A DNA stretch of 64,000 nucleotides from Flavobacteriales bacterium (GTDB taxonomy: Bacteria; Bacteroidota; Bacteroidia; Flavobacteriales_D; Crocinitomicaceae). Shown in pieces: positions 19,545 to 28,100 of the stretch. The stretch is from assembly GCA_947380375.1 (NCBI GenBank), contig CANCQX010000002.1, positions 1 through 64,000 on the forward strand. The letters run 5' to 3'. The notes under the pieces were generated by a model. That model made no database searches. It had not been told where the DNA came from and was given only the letters and a program-made list of their open reading frames with translations. A program made the translations under genes and the position numbers. Each line of letters begins with the position of its first letter. Positions within the stretch are counted from its first letter, which is position 1.

Positions 19545-19616
19545 AGTATTCTAAATCTACACAAATTTCATTCCTAAATAGTTCAATAACTCTATTTTAA
19601 TTTAATCAGCTAAATA

Positions 19617-21485
19617 TTAATGAAGTAATAATTTTGTTCCAGGATAAACATTATTACTTTTCAATTTATTTATTCTTCTTAACTCACTTATTGGAACTTT
19701 AGAATTAATCGCGGCTCTGTACAAAGTTTCACCTTCTTGAAGAATATAGAAACCATTTGTAATATTTTCGGCTTGTTCAGGAGAAACACCAATATCTGTT
19801 CTAAATTTACTTTTTACTTTAGTAATATCCTCCGTTTTTGAGTTTTGTTGAATTAAACGAGAAGATTTATCTGTGTTTTCTGTAATAGTTTTTTCCTTAT
19901 TCGTATAATCAAATGTTTGATAGGGAAGAGTTGCAATATCAACTGTTAATTCACTTCCTTCATTTTTCATTTTAAACTCAATTCGTCTATTTAACTGATT
20001 TTCCTTTTTACTACATTTTGATTTTATATTTCCATCGTCTCCACAATCACAATTAATTTTTAATTGCGATTCTCCGTATCCTTTCCCATTTATTCTTTCG
20101 GGTTTAGTAATTCTTGCTTTAATATATTCTGCTGTAGCTTTAGCCCTATTATGGGACAATACCAAGTTTGATTCATCGCTAGATTGACAATCAGTATGGG
20201 CACCAAGTTCTATTTCTAAAGTTGGATTATCATTCATAATTATAACTAGTTTGTCTAATTCCTTGCTTGCAACTCTAGTAATATCGTATTTTGAAACATC
20301 AAAATAAATCGAATGGATGTCTTTTAAAAATAAATTAAATATTTCTGTAGAAAATTCTGAATTAACTTTTTTTGCTTCCTCAACAACAATAATTGGAGGT
20401 TCATTAATCGTAAAACTTACAGGTATAGTTTGCCCATATTTAGCAGTTATGATTGCTTTATATTCTCCTGGAGATAAATTATGCCTATCCTCGGTTATCT
20501 CTCCTGTTTCCCAAACTATTGAATATGGCGAATCGGGACCTTCTAATAATAAGTCGATCTCTCCATAAACATCAGAAAGATTAATAAATAGATCCGGTTT
20601 TATTGGTGTAGGCGGAAGAATTTTTGCTGAATAAATATCGCTTTTCTCACCTTCTTTATTACTTACAAAATATACTTGATTCGATGAATATGAGAAAAAA
20701 GCATCATATTTAGGTGAGTTTATTTTAGTTCCTAAATTTATTGGTGAAGACCATTCTTTCCAAGAATTATCTTTTCGGATTGAGTAGAAAATGTCAGCAT
20801 CTCCTTCACCACCTAATCCGTTACTTGAGAAAAATAAAGTATCCAATTTTTTTGATAAAAAAGGAGAAATTTCATATCCAGAAGTATTAATAACATTCCC
20901 CATATGAACTGGTAACGACCATTTTCCGTCAATTTTTGTAGAAACATATAAATCTTCTTCTCCTAAAGAACCATCTCCTTTCATCGAAAGAATTATTGTG
21001 TTTCCATCTTCATTTATATGAAATCCAAAAAATGCACTTTCATTTTTAATACCTGGAATATCCAATTGAATAGGTTTTCCATATTTTCCATCGCTAAATT
21101 TTGATATTGCTAATCCTCTTAGGTTATTTTTTTTCCCTTTATAGGCATCTAATAAATAAATTGAATTTCCATCCTTGTTGATTCCAAGAACAGCATTATT
21201 TAATTTGTTATTTAATTTTTTTAAATTTTCTGAATTTTTAAATTCTCCATTTATTCTCTTGCTGAACCAAATATCTTGATCATTTATTCCGCCTTTATTA
21301 TTTATATCAAACACCCTTGTAAAATAAAGAATAGAGGAATCCTTAGAAAAAATTGGGGAGGTTTCTTCAGCTTCGGAATTTACACCCATACTAAACTTTA
21401 CAGGATCTGTAAAATTCCCCATTTGTGCATTTATAGTTAAAAACATCCCCAAAAAATTAAGTAGAAGGAATATGCTTTTTTTCAT
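19617..21485 (-). CDS. PD40 beta-propeller/OmpA/LysM envelope protein
   Basis: About 622 residues. I start at 21485 (MKKSIFLLLNFLGMF, a clean signal peptide); an upstream ATG at 21509 adds eight residues without benefit. PD40/WD40-like blades (about 40-290: DSSILYFTR, DTLFFSSNGLGGEGDADIFYS) are followed by an Ig-like segment (about 300-365). An OmpA peptidoglycan-binding domain comes next (about 385-500: IELGAHTDCQSSDESNLVLSHNRA, ending NQLNRRIEFKM). A C-terminal LysM (about 580-622) has YILQEGETLYRAA. Two peptidoglycan-binding domains in one protein are unusual. The PorE-like layout suggests an envelope anchor. Confidence 0.88.
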   Translation of the reverse strand: MKKSIFLLLNFLGMFLTINAQMGNFTDPVKFSMGVNSEAEETSPIFSKDSSILYFTRVFDINNKGGINDQDIWFSKRINGEFKNSENLKKLNNKLNNAVLGINKDGNSIYLLDAYKGKKNNLRGLAISKFSDGKYGKPIQLDIPGIKNESAFFGFHINEDGNTIILSMKGDGSLGEEDLYVSTKIDGKWSLPVHMGNVINTSGYEISPFLSKKLDTLFFSSNGLGGEGDADIFYSIRKDNSWKEWSSPINLGTKINSPKYDAFFSYSSNQVYFVSNKEGEKSDIYSAKILPPTPIKPDLFINLSDVYGEIDLLLEGPDSPYSIVWETGEITEDRHNLSPGEYKAIITAKYGQTIPVSFTINEPPIIVVEEAKKVNSEFSTEIFNLFLKDIHSIYFDVSKYDITRVASKELDKLVIIMNDNPTLEIELGAHTDCQSSDESNLVLSHNRAKATAEYIKARITKPERINGKGYGESQLKINCDCGDDGNIKSKCSKKENQLNRRIEFKMKNEGSELTVDIATLPYQTFDYTNKEKTITENTDKSSRLIQQNSKTEDITKVKSKFRTDIGVSPEQAENITNGFYILQEGETLYRAAINSKVPISELRRINKLKSNNVYPGTKLLLH

Positions 21486-21585
21486 TTTTTCTATTTTTAA
21501 TCTTGACATTAAATAACTTATAATAAATGATTTAATAACTAAATTTATGTGTTTTTTTAAGAATAAAGGAGAAGCATCATCTTTT

Positions 21586-22347
21586 TTACCTTAGACAAAA
21601 TTCTAAAATTGTTTCAATGAATTCTTGAGGTGCTTCTGCATGTACCCAATGTCCTGCGTTATGTATCGTTTTTACTGCTAAATCAGGAAATTGATTTTCT
21701 AAATCTTCAATATCTTCATCTAATATATAATTAGAAAGGGCTCCACGAATAAATAGAGTAGGTAAGTAAACTTCTTTTTTAGGTAACTCACATAAAATAG
21801 AAGCCATTTCTTTTTCTAAAACTAGAATATTCATTCTCCATGCTAATACATTTTTATCTTTCCAATATAAATTTTTAAGTAAAAACTGTCTCACGCCAAC
21901 TGATTCTATTGTTTGTGATAAAATAGTTTCTGCTTCACTTCTTGTATTAACTAATTCTAAATTAATTGAATGAAGTCCTTTTAAAATTTCTTGGTGGTGC
22001 ATTGGGTATTGTTTTACTCCAATATCAACTATAATTAGTTTATCGAGTAAATTTTCATGGGTTTGAGCAAATCGAATAGCAGTTTTCCCTCCCATTGAAT
22101 GCCCGATTAGAATTGCTTTTTTTAAATCTAAATCTTGAAATAATTCTAGTAAATCCTCGGACATTAATTCGTAAGAAAAATCGTCGCTCCAGTCTGAATG
22201 TCCATGATTTCTTTGATCAACCAAGATAACACGGTAATATTCTGCTAATTTTTTAGCATGTGTTTGCCAATTGTCTGAACTCCCAAAAAGTCCATGAAGT
22301 ATAACCATCGGTTGACCTTCACCTTGTTCTCTGTAGTTTAATTTCAT
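21586..22347 (-). CDS. Alpha/beta hydrolase, YbfF-like esterase
   Basis: A 253-residue cytosolic hydrolase. The oxyanion motif LHGLFGSSDNW is at 17-27, VDQRNHGHSDW at 43-53, the nucleophile elbow GHSMGG at 82-87 with Ser84, and the catalytic His in NAGHWVHAEAPQEF near 236. The RNHGHS signature and length fit the E. coli YbfF esterase group, which acts on acyl esters or thioesters. The true substrate is unknown. It is probably a monocistronic gene. Confidence 0.9.
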   Translation of the reverse strand: MKLNYREQGEGQPMVILHGLFGSSDNWQTHAKKLAEYYRVILVDQRNHGHSDWSDDFSYELMSEDLLELFQDLDLKKAILIGHSMGGKTAIRFAQTHENLLDKLIIVDIGVKQYPMHHQEILKGLHSINLELVNTRSEAETILSQTIESVGVRQFLLKNLYWKDKNVLAWRMNILVLEKEMASILCELPKKEVYLPTLFIRGALSNYILDEDIEDLENQFPDLAVKTIHNAGHWVHAEAPQEFIETILEFCLR

Positions 22348-22416
22348 AAAATAGTTATCAAATATCTGTCGAGATTCGTAAGTTTTATACTAGTAAATTG
22401 AGGTAATAATTTTAAA

Positions 22417-22797
22417 CTACTTTTTATACTCTTCTTCTGATATTTTACCTAAAGAAAATTGTTTTTCATTCATTTTAGAAATAATCGAAACCATTTCATC
22501 AATTGATATTTTAGCTGAATCGAAAGCTATTTTTGCGGTATTTATCTTTCGATTTTCTTTAAAATCAAACTCAACAGAACTTACTGCATTTGTAGTATAT
22601 AATTCTTTCCGAATACTAGCTCCACATCCCATCACACAAGTCATTCCTTCTATTTCCATAGCTACTAGTTTATTGGAAACAACCTTGTTTGGTTTTGAAA
22701 CGGTATGACTTTCTTTCCTAATAAACACAGGTTTTTCTTCAGAAGTACATCCTGCAACAAAAAAGAGTAATGATAATAATGCAATTTGAATTCTCAT
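22417..22797 (-). CDS. HMA-domain lipoprotein
   Basis: A 126-residue lipoprotein (lipobox VAGC, Cys17) with a heavy-metal-associated ferredoxin-like domain at about 44-115. The usual GMTCxxC metal loop is here GMTCVMGC, so the cysteines (54 and 58) have three residues between them instead of two. The final strand and helix are recognisable (TAKIAFDSAKISIDEMVSII). Copper or zinc binding in the periplasm is inferred. It has no efflux ATPase or resistance genes as neighbours. Confidence 0.8.
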   Translation of the reverse strand: MRIQIALLSLLFFVAGCTSEEKPVFIRKESHTVSKPNKVVSNKLVAMEIEGMTCVMGCGASIRKELYTTNAVSSVEFDFKENRKINTAKIAFDSAKISIDEMVSIISKMNEKQFSLGKISEEEYKK

Positions 22798-23015
22798 AAT
22801 ACAATCTTTTAATTAATTCTTTTGAAAGTAAAAGTAATTCATTCTATTTTGTTTTCATTATAAAAATAATGAATATCGTGTTTAGATTATTAAATAATTG
22901 AATTTGAGTATATTTTTGAATGTAAGTTTTTTAGTTGAAAGAGTAAATTTTATTTAGAAACCGCTGAATATATAGGAATTAGAATTTGAAAATCAGATTT
23001 AACCGTATTATTGAC

Positions 23016-23023
23016 TAAATTTG
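23016..23023 (+). promoter_or_regulatory. Candidate -7 promoter box TAAATTTG
   Basis: Exact TAnnTTTG match 16 bases before the engB start. The 242-bp gap upstream holds no other recognisable element. Confidence 0.6.
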
Positions 23024-23039
23024 TATCAAAAAAAATCAA

Positions 23040-23651
23040 ATGATTATCAAAGACGCTTCATTCGTAGTATCAAATTCTGATTATAGATTATGTCCGACAG
23101 ATGGGAAACCTGAATTTGCTTTTATTGGTAGATCAAATGTTGGGAAATCTTCTTTGATTAATATGTTGACTGGGAATAAAAAACTTGCTAAAACTTCAGG
23201 AACTCCTGGTAAAACTCAACTAATTAATCATTTTGAGATCAACAAAGATTGGTATTTAGTCGATTTACCTGGGTATGGTTTTGCAAAAGCTTCCAAACAA
23301 GCAAGAGTAAAATGGGAAATTTTTATTTCTGAATATTTAGTAAATAGAGAATCATTAATGAATGTTTTTGTTTTGATAGATTCTCGACTTGAGCCTCAAC
23401 AAATCGATGTTGAATTTATGAATTGGTGTGGTCAAAAGCAAATTCCGTTTTGTATTGTATTTACAAAAATTGATAAAATTTCTAGTTCTGTTTTGGGTAA
23501 AAATTTAGCGAAGTACAAGAAAGAAATGCTAAAGTATTGGGATGAAATTCCACCTGTATATACTTCTTCAAGTGAATCTTCATTCGGAAAAGAGAAGATT
23601 TTAAATTACATCGATCTTATAAATACATCTTTAAAAGAATCGAATAAATAG
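23040..23651 (+). CDS. engB: Ribosome biogenesis GTPase EngB (YsxC/YihA)
   Basis: A 203-residue TRAFAC GTPase needed for maturation of the large ribosomal subunit. G1 is GRSNVGKSS (30-38), the switch region KTSGTPGKTQLINHF, G3 DLPGYG (about 75-80), G4 TKID (about 142) and G5 TSSSE. The length and the KxxRxxWE-type helix (ARVKWEIFISEYL) are typical. It is cytosolic and ends at a strong terminator shared with the converging BI-1 gene. Confidence 0.96.
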   Translation: MIIKDASFVVSNSDYRLCPTDGKPEFAFIGRSNVGKSSLINMLTGNKKLAKTSGTPGKTQLINHFEINKDWYLVDLPGYGFAKASKQARVKWEIFISEYLVNRESLMNVFVLIDSRLEPQQIDVEFMNWCGQKQIPFCIVFTKIDKISSSVLGKNLAKYKKEMLKYWDEIPPVYTSSSESSFGKEKILNYIDLINTSLKESNK

Positions 23652-23669
23652 AATTTTTATAGCATAAAG

Positions 23670-23705
23670 AAGGGGTGAATGATTTTGTCATTCACCCCTT
23701 TTTGG
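23670..23705. terminator. Bidirectional intrinsic terminator
   Basis: A perfect 13-bp stem (AAGGGGTGAATGA at 23670-23682, complement at 23688-23700) with a 5-base loop, followed by T on the plus strand and preceded by A-rich sequence. It serves engB and the converging BI-1 gene. Confidence 0.9.
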
Positions 23706-23720
23706 TATTCCTAAATTAAT

Positions 23721-24431
23721 TTAATCTCTACCACCAACTAAGCGTAGTAAAGAAAGAAATAAGTTCACAAATAAGATATACAATGTTAAACCACCAATTA
23801 AAGATAGTTTCTGTCTACTCATTGTATCTATTGTTGCATCTTGTGAAATTTGTTTTAATTGTTGCATGTGATATGCCGTCAATCCAGTAAATACAAATAC
23901 TCCTAAAACTGAAATAATGAATCCCATTGTATCACTTTCCATAAATACATTTACAATTCCAGCAATGAAAATACCAATAAAAACCATGTACAACATACTC
24001 CCCATTTTGGTAAGATCTGTTTTGGTTGTGTAGCCTAAAATAGCCATCCCAGCAAATGCTCCAGCTGTTACAAAAAACGTAGAAGCTAAAGTTGGTAAAG
24101 CATAAACTAGAAATATAACACTTAAACTAACTCCCATTAAAGCAGAGTATAAAACAAATAAACCTAAAAGTAAACCGTAAGAAAGTTTTTGATAGGCTGT
24201 TTGTATAATTAACCCTAATCCTACAGGTGCAAATGCAACTACCCAAAATAAAGGGGAAATTCCACCGTCTTGGCTCATGAAATATTTTACAAAAAATGCT
24301 TCATTGCCACAATAAGAGGCTAAAATACCAGAAATAGCTAATGCTCCAAACATATAGCTATATACATTTTTAAAGAATTCTCTTGAGATTTCTTTCGTGT
24401 AACTACCTTGTTGATCAATAATTTCGCTCAT
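23721..24431 (-). CDS. Bax inhibitor-1/YccA family membrane protein
   Basis: A 236-residue inner-membrane protein with seven predicted transmembrane segments. The N-terminal QGSYTKEISREFFKNVYSYMFGALAISG is the usual BI-1 entry, and the conserved segment AFAGMAILGYTTKTDLTKMGSML lies at about 122-144. Members form a pH-gated calcium leak or modulate membrane proteases such as FtsH. It is the last gene of a 6-pyruvoyl-tetrahydropterin synthase-folE-BI-1 run, 17 bases after folE. Confidence 0.93.
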   Translation of the reverse strand: MSEIIDQQGSYTKEISREFFKNVYSYMFGALAISGILASYCGNEAFFVKYFMSQDGGISPLFWVVAFAPVGLGLIIQTAYQKLSYGLLLGLFVLYSALMGVSLSVIFLVYALPTLASTFFVTAGAFAGMAILGYTTKTDLTKMGSMLYMVFIGIFIAGIVNVFMESDTMGFIISVLGVFVFTGLTAYHMQQLKQISQDATIDTMSRQKLSLIGGLTLYILFVNLFLSLLRLVGGRD

Positions 24432-24448
24432 TTTGATTTGTTTTAATG

Positions 24449-25045
24449 TTAATGTAATTTCGATTTTACTAAGCTAATAAATTCTTTTCTAGTTGCATCA
24501 TTTTTCATAAATAATCCTGTAAAAGCACTAGATGTTGTTGAAGAATTCTGTTTTTGAACTCCTCTCATTGCCATACACATATGAGTACATTCAATAACTA
24601 CAGCAACTCCTTTTGGATTAAGTGTTCTTTGAATGCAATCACGAATTTCAATTGTAAGTCGTTCTTGTACTTGCAATCTTCTTGCATAAGCATCTACTAT
24701 TCTCGGAATTTTACTTAGTCCAACAATTGTACCATTCGGAATATAGGCAATGTGTGCTTTTCCAAAGAACGGAAGCATGTGATGCTCACACATTGAATAG
24801 ACATCTATATCTTTTACAATTACCATTTCAGAATATTCTTCCTTAAATAACGCAGATTTTAAAATTTCATCTGGATTTAAATCATACCCATGCGTCAAAA
24901 ACTGTAAAGATTTAGCAACTCTTTCAGGCGTTTTTAATAATCCCTCTCTCGTTGGATCTTCCCCAATATTTTGAAGTATATCTTGATAATACGAAGCTAT
25001 TTTATTCGTAGTATCATCATTTGGTTCAAATGTTTTCACAGACAA
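24449..25045 (-). CDS. folE: GTP cyclohydrolase I
   Basis: Converts GTP to 7,8-dihydroneopterin triphosphate, the entry to folate, queuosine and tetrahydrobiopterin pathways. The 198-residue type IA sequence has [18 protein letters not shown] (29-46), zinc ligands in [10 protein letters not shown] (Cys86, His88) and a third Cys in [12 protein letters not shown] (about 153-164). It is cytosolic. The preceding gene makes a pterin from the same product, which points to a queuosine or biopterin role for the pair. Confidence 0.97.
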   Translation of the reverse strand: MSVKTFEPNDDTTNKIASYYQDILQNIGEDPTREGLLKTPERVAKSLQFLTHGYDLNPDEILKSALFKEEYSEMVIVKDIDVYSMCEHHMLPFFGKAHIAYIPNGTIVGLSKIPRIVDAYARRLQVQERLTIEIRDCIQRTLNPKGVAVVIECTHMCMAMRGVQKQNSSTTSSAFTGLFMKNDATRKEFISLVKSKLH

Positions 25046-25076
25046 TTTTTTATTTATTAGCGTTTACGAATATAAT

Positions 25077-25508
25077 TTAAAAAGGTTCTTTTCCACCAAA
25101 ATATTCTACAAAATTATTTTCTGTTTCAACTAATTTGATTTTACATAATTCTCCTCCAGCTTTAGCAATTGGATCAACTATTTGTTCCCAAATTTTAATT
25201 ACTACATTTTCTGTAGAAGCTAAAATCCCTTTTAAAAATGGAACATCAAGATTTAAATTTTTATGATCTAATGGTTCAATAACGTCTCGTTTGATTATTT
25301 CACTCAATTCTTTTAAGTTGATAACAAAACCAGTTTCAGGATTTGGAATGCCTTTAACAGTTACATAAATTGTAAAATTATGTCCGTGCCAATTATGGTT
25401 ACTGCATTTTCCGAAAACTTCAAGATTTTTTTCATCCGACCAATTCTCCTGCCATAATTTATGTGCAGCATTAAAATTTTCTCTTCGTGTAATATATACT
25501 GTTTTCAC
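25077..25508 (-). CDS. queD: 6-pyruvoyl-tetrahydropterin/6-carboxytetrahydropterin synthase
   Basis: A 143-residue tunnelling-fold enzyme. Zinc ligands are His16 (FNAAHKL) and His41/His43 (WHGHNF), the catalytic Cys is in FGKCSNHNW (about 35), and the acidic anchor is near the C-terminus (KLVETENN). The spacing of Cys and HGH fits eukaryote-type PTPS as well as bacterial QueD, so it may make 6-pyruvoyl-tetrahydropterin or 6-carboxytetrahydropterin. It lies 31 bases upstream of folE in the same run. Confidence 0.88.
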   Translation of the reverse strand: MKTVYITRRENFNAAHKLWQENWSDEKNLEVFGKCSNHNWHGHNFTIYVTVKGIPNPETGFVINLKELSEIIKRDVIEPLDHKNLNLDVPFLKGILASTENVVIKIWEQIVDPIAKAGGELCKIKLVETENNFVEYFGGKEPF

Positions 25509-25526
25509 GCTCTCTTTTTATTGAAA

Positions 25527-25534
25527 CAAAAGTA
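25527..25534 (-). promoter_or_regulatory. -7 promoter box TACTTTTG for the queD-folE-BI-1 run
   Basis: Exact TAnnTTTG match on the minus strand, 18 bases before the start codon. Confidence 0.6.
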
Positions 25535-25588
25535 ATGATAAGAAATGATATTATTAAGTAAAAATCTTAACTCTACATCTTAATGCAT

Positions 25589-25596
25589 TATCTTTG
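25589..25596 (+). promoter_or_regulatory. -7 box TATCTTTG that decides the TlyA-like start
   Basis: Exact TAnnTTTG match lying after an upstream ATG (25583) and 7 bases before the ATG at 25604. RNA from this promoter cannot include the upstream ATG. Confidence 0.65.
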
Positions 25597-25603
25597 TAAA
25601 ATC

Positions 25604-26332
25604 ATGGAAGAAAGATTAGATAAAATATTAGTTCAACGAAATTTTGTTGAAACAAGAGTAAAAGCTGAAAAAATCATTCAAGAAGTAGGAGTGAAGGTTT
25701 TTGGTAAATTGATTACAAAACCAGGTAAAAAATTTGCGGTAGATTGTAAAATTGAGTTAATAGCTCAAGATTTGGATTGGACTTCCATTGAGTCATTAAA
25801 ATTAGTTGAATCAATTTCTAAATGGGATTTGGAAATTAAGGATAAAAAATTCTTAGATATCGGAATTTTGAACGGTGCTTTTACGGAGGTTTTATTAAAG
25901 TATAATGCAAAAAAAGTATATTCACTCAACCCAATCAAAGACTCAGGAATTTCTTCCTATGAAGGAGATGAAAGAATAGTTGATTTTTCAGGCAAATTTT
26001 TACGTGAATTGACATCTAATAACATAACGGATGAAATTGATGGATGCGTTATAGATGAACCAACTTTGTCTATGGATAAAATCTTACCATTTATCCACCC
26101 CTTTTTAAAAGTAAATTCATTTGTTATAGCAGTAATAAAACCACAATTAGAGGTTACAAAAGAGAATTTAAAGAACAATGGTTCAGTTAGAAATACGTTA
26201 GGATACACAGAAATGTTTGAAATCCTGAAAAAAGTGGGTTTAACAAATAACTTGAATTATATAGATCAAATTGATTCACCAATTATCGGCAAAGAAGGAC
26301 AAGAGTTTATAATTTTATTTAGAAAGCAATAA
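25604..26332 (+). CDS. TlyA-like S4/FtsJ methyltransferase homologue with degenerate SAM site
   Basis: About 242 residues from ATG 25604 (start set by the -7 box at 25589). Residues 1-60 are an S4 RNA-binding domain (ERLDKILVQRNFVETRVKAEKII). The remainder follows the FtsJ-like TlyA layout, which in active enzymes methylates rRNA at cytidine 2'-O. The SAM loop, normally DxGxSTGGFT, is here DIGILNGAFT; the usual VDVSFISL strand is IDEPTLSM; KPQFE is KPQLE. It may be an inactive or re-purposed RNA-binding paralogue. It stands alone and converges on the LRR gene. Confidence 0.8.
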   Translation: MEERLDKILVQRNFVETRVKAEKIIQEVGVKVFGKLITKPGKKFAVDCKIELIAQDLDWTSIESLKLVESISKWDLEIKDKKFLDIGILNGAFTEVLLKYNAKKVYSLNPIKDSGISSYEGDERIVDFSGKFLRELTSNNITDEIDGCVIDEPTLSMDKILPFIHPFLKVNSFVIAVIKPQLEVTKENLKNNGSVRNTLGYTEMFEILKKVGLTNNLNYIDQIDSPIIGKEGQEFIILFRKQ

Positions 26333-26911
26333 TTATTCTATACAATTGCAAGGGGCATCAAAATCAATTTTTACCCAAGGCAATTTTTCTTTCCATTTTT
26401 TTTGATAAGTAGGACCATACGTAACTCCTCTTACATCAATATATTTTAGATTTTTCATCGATACAAATTGTTCAGGAAAACTTATTAAAGGAGTATCCCA
26501 AATATCAAGTGTTTCTAATTCAGTTAAATTAATTATTAAATAAGGAATTGTCGTAATATCATTCCTATTTAGTACTAATTTTTTTAAATGTGTTAGTTTA
26601 CAAATTTCAGAAGGGAATTCAGAGAATTTATTCTTTCCCAAGTCTAAGATTTCAAGTTGTTTCAAATTAATAAAAGAATCAGGTAAATGTGTTAATTTAT
26701 TTTTACTTAAGTCTAATTTTTTGAGATTTATAAATTTTAATAAGTCGATTGGAATCGAATCTAATTTATTTTTTTCAAATGTAATAGATAATATAGTGTC
26801 AGGATTTACATCTTTTACTTCTTCCCAAGTATACGTTTTAAGATTATTTTGAGAATAGGTATTACTAAACAGTAATAGTATTAAAAAAAGCACGACTATT
26901 TTTCTCATCAT
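26333..26911 (-). CDS. Secreted leucine-rich-repeat protein
   Basis: A 192-residue protein with a signal peptide (MRKIVVLFLILLLFSNTYSQ) followed by about five 23-residue LRRs: FINLKKLDLSKNKLTHLPDSF, LKQLEILDLGKNKFSEFPSEI, LTHLKKLVLNRNDITTIPYLI and two less regular units. It ends in a short cap with Cys188 and Cys190. A protein-binding role outside the cytoplasm is likely. The start lies 44-47 bases inside the 3' end of ribF, so translation is probably coupled to ribF. Confidence 0.83.
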   Translation of the reverse strand: MMRKIVVLFLILLLFSNTYSQNNLKTYTWEEVKDVNPDTILSITFEKNKLDSIPIDLLKFINLKKLDLSKNKLTHLPDSFINLKQLEILDLGKNKFSEFPSEICKLTHLKKLVLNRNDITTIPYLIINLTELETLDIWDTPLISFPEQFVSMKNLKYIDVRGVTYGPTYQKKWKEKLPWVKIDFDAPCNCIE

Positions 26912-27809
26912 CTTGGAGTTGTTTTTTTAATTTATCTATTGAATTGAATTTTATTTCATCCCTTAATCGTGAAATTAGTTTCACTTTGATTGGAGAACCA
27001 TAGATATTTTCATTGAAATCTAGAATATGGACTTCAATAGCTAAACTTAAATTATCTTTAATAGTTGGGCGAATACCAATATTCATCATTCCTCTAAAGG
27101 TACCGTAATTTGGGATAATTACTTCAACGATATAAACACCATTTTTAGGGATAATTTTAATATCATTATCAAGTAAAAGGTTTGCGGTAGGAAATCCAAT
27201 TGTTCTCCCTAATTGATTTGCTTTTACAACTGTACCATTTAATTCAAATTTTTCCCCTAAATATGTATTTGCAATTTCAATATTTCCGATTTCAATAGCC
27301 TTTCTAATTCTTGTAGAACTTATATTTACTTCATCAATTTCTTGTGCTGGAATTTCTATAACTTCAAAATCATAAATTTTAGACATTGATTTCAAGAATT
27401 CTAAGGTACCTTCTCTATTCTTCCCAAATTGATGATCATGTCCGATTACTAATTTTTTGACTTTTAATTTTTGAACTAGAAAATCACGTACAAATTCTGT
27501 AGCAGTCAAATTTGAAAAATCAGATGTAAAAGGTTGAACGATTACATTTTGAAGTCCGATTCTTTTAAGTTTATCTAATTTTTCCTCCTGAGTTTGAATT
27601 AGTTTTAATCCATGATTATCAGGAAATAAAACCATTCTAGGATGTGGATAAAATGTAAATAGCACAGACTCCCCACCAATTTTTAAAGCTTCTTGATTTA
27701 ATTGTTGCAGAATTTTTTGATGACCAATATGAACACCATCAAAAGTTCCAATTGTTAAAACAGCATTCGGAATCGATGTAATTTGTTCGTAGCCTTTAAA
27801 AATTCTCAT
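26865..27809 (-). CDS. ribF: Bifunctional riboflavin kinase/FAD synthetase
   Basis: A 314-residue enzyme that makes FMN and then FAD. The FAD synthetase half has TIGTFDGVHIGHQKIL with the HxGH nucleotidyltransferase motif (about 20-35) and the ISSTRIRKAI motif (about 168-177). The riboflavin kinase half has LGRTIGFPTANL (about 205-216) and GMMNIGIRPT. It is cytosolic. A -7-like box TAACTTTA lies shortly upstream. Its last 47 bases overlap the LRR gene. Confidence 0.97.
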   Translation of the reverse strand: MRIFKGYEQITSIPNAVLTIGTFDGVHIGHQKILQQLNQEALKIGGESVLFTFYPHPRMVLFPDNHGLKLIQTQEEKLDKLKRIGLQNVIVQPFTSDFSNLTATEFVRDFLVQKLKVKKLVIGHDHQFGKNREGTLEFLKSMSKIYDFEVIEIPAQEIDEVNISSTRIRKAIEIGNIEIANTYLGEKFELNGTVVKANQLGRTIGFPTANLLLDNDIKIIPKNGVYIVEVIIPNYGTFRGMMNIGIRPTIKDNLSLAIEVHILDFNENIYGSPIKVKLISRLRDEIKFNSIDKLKKQLQDDEKNSRAFFNTITV

Positions 27810-28100
27810 TCGTTTTTACTTAAAGTTGTAAAGTTAGTAAAACATTAAATATATCATAAAATAAGTAAATTATCAACTTAGGATTTCTTGCTTATTAATT
27901 TTCACATAATTAAAAGATTATTTAAATGATAAAAATTATGTTTTAAAATGACGAGAAGTGTTAATTTACTATTAACTTTTAGCAAGTGCTTTGTTAATGA
28001 AAGTTAAAATAAATTTGAATTGATTGTATACTATGATATGGATTTTATTTATATTTACCATCTTTGAAGCAAACAATAGTTTAATATATAAACTGTACTT

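Noticed and set aside
25583-25603. Upstream ATG for the TlyA-like gene
   Set aside because: The -7 box at 25589-25596 lies downstream of it, so the transcript would not include it.
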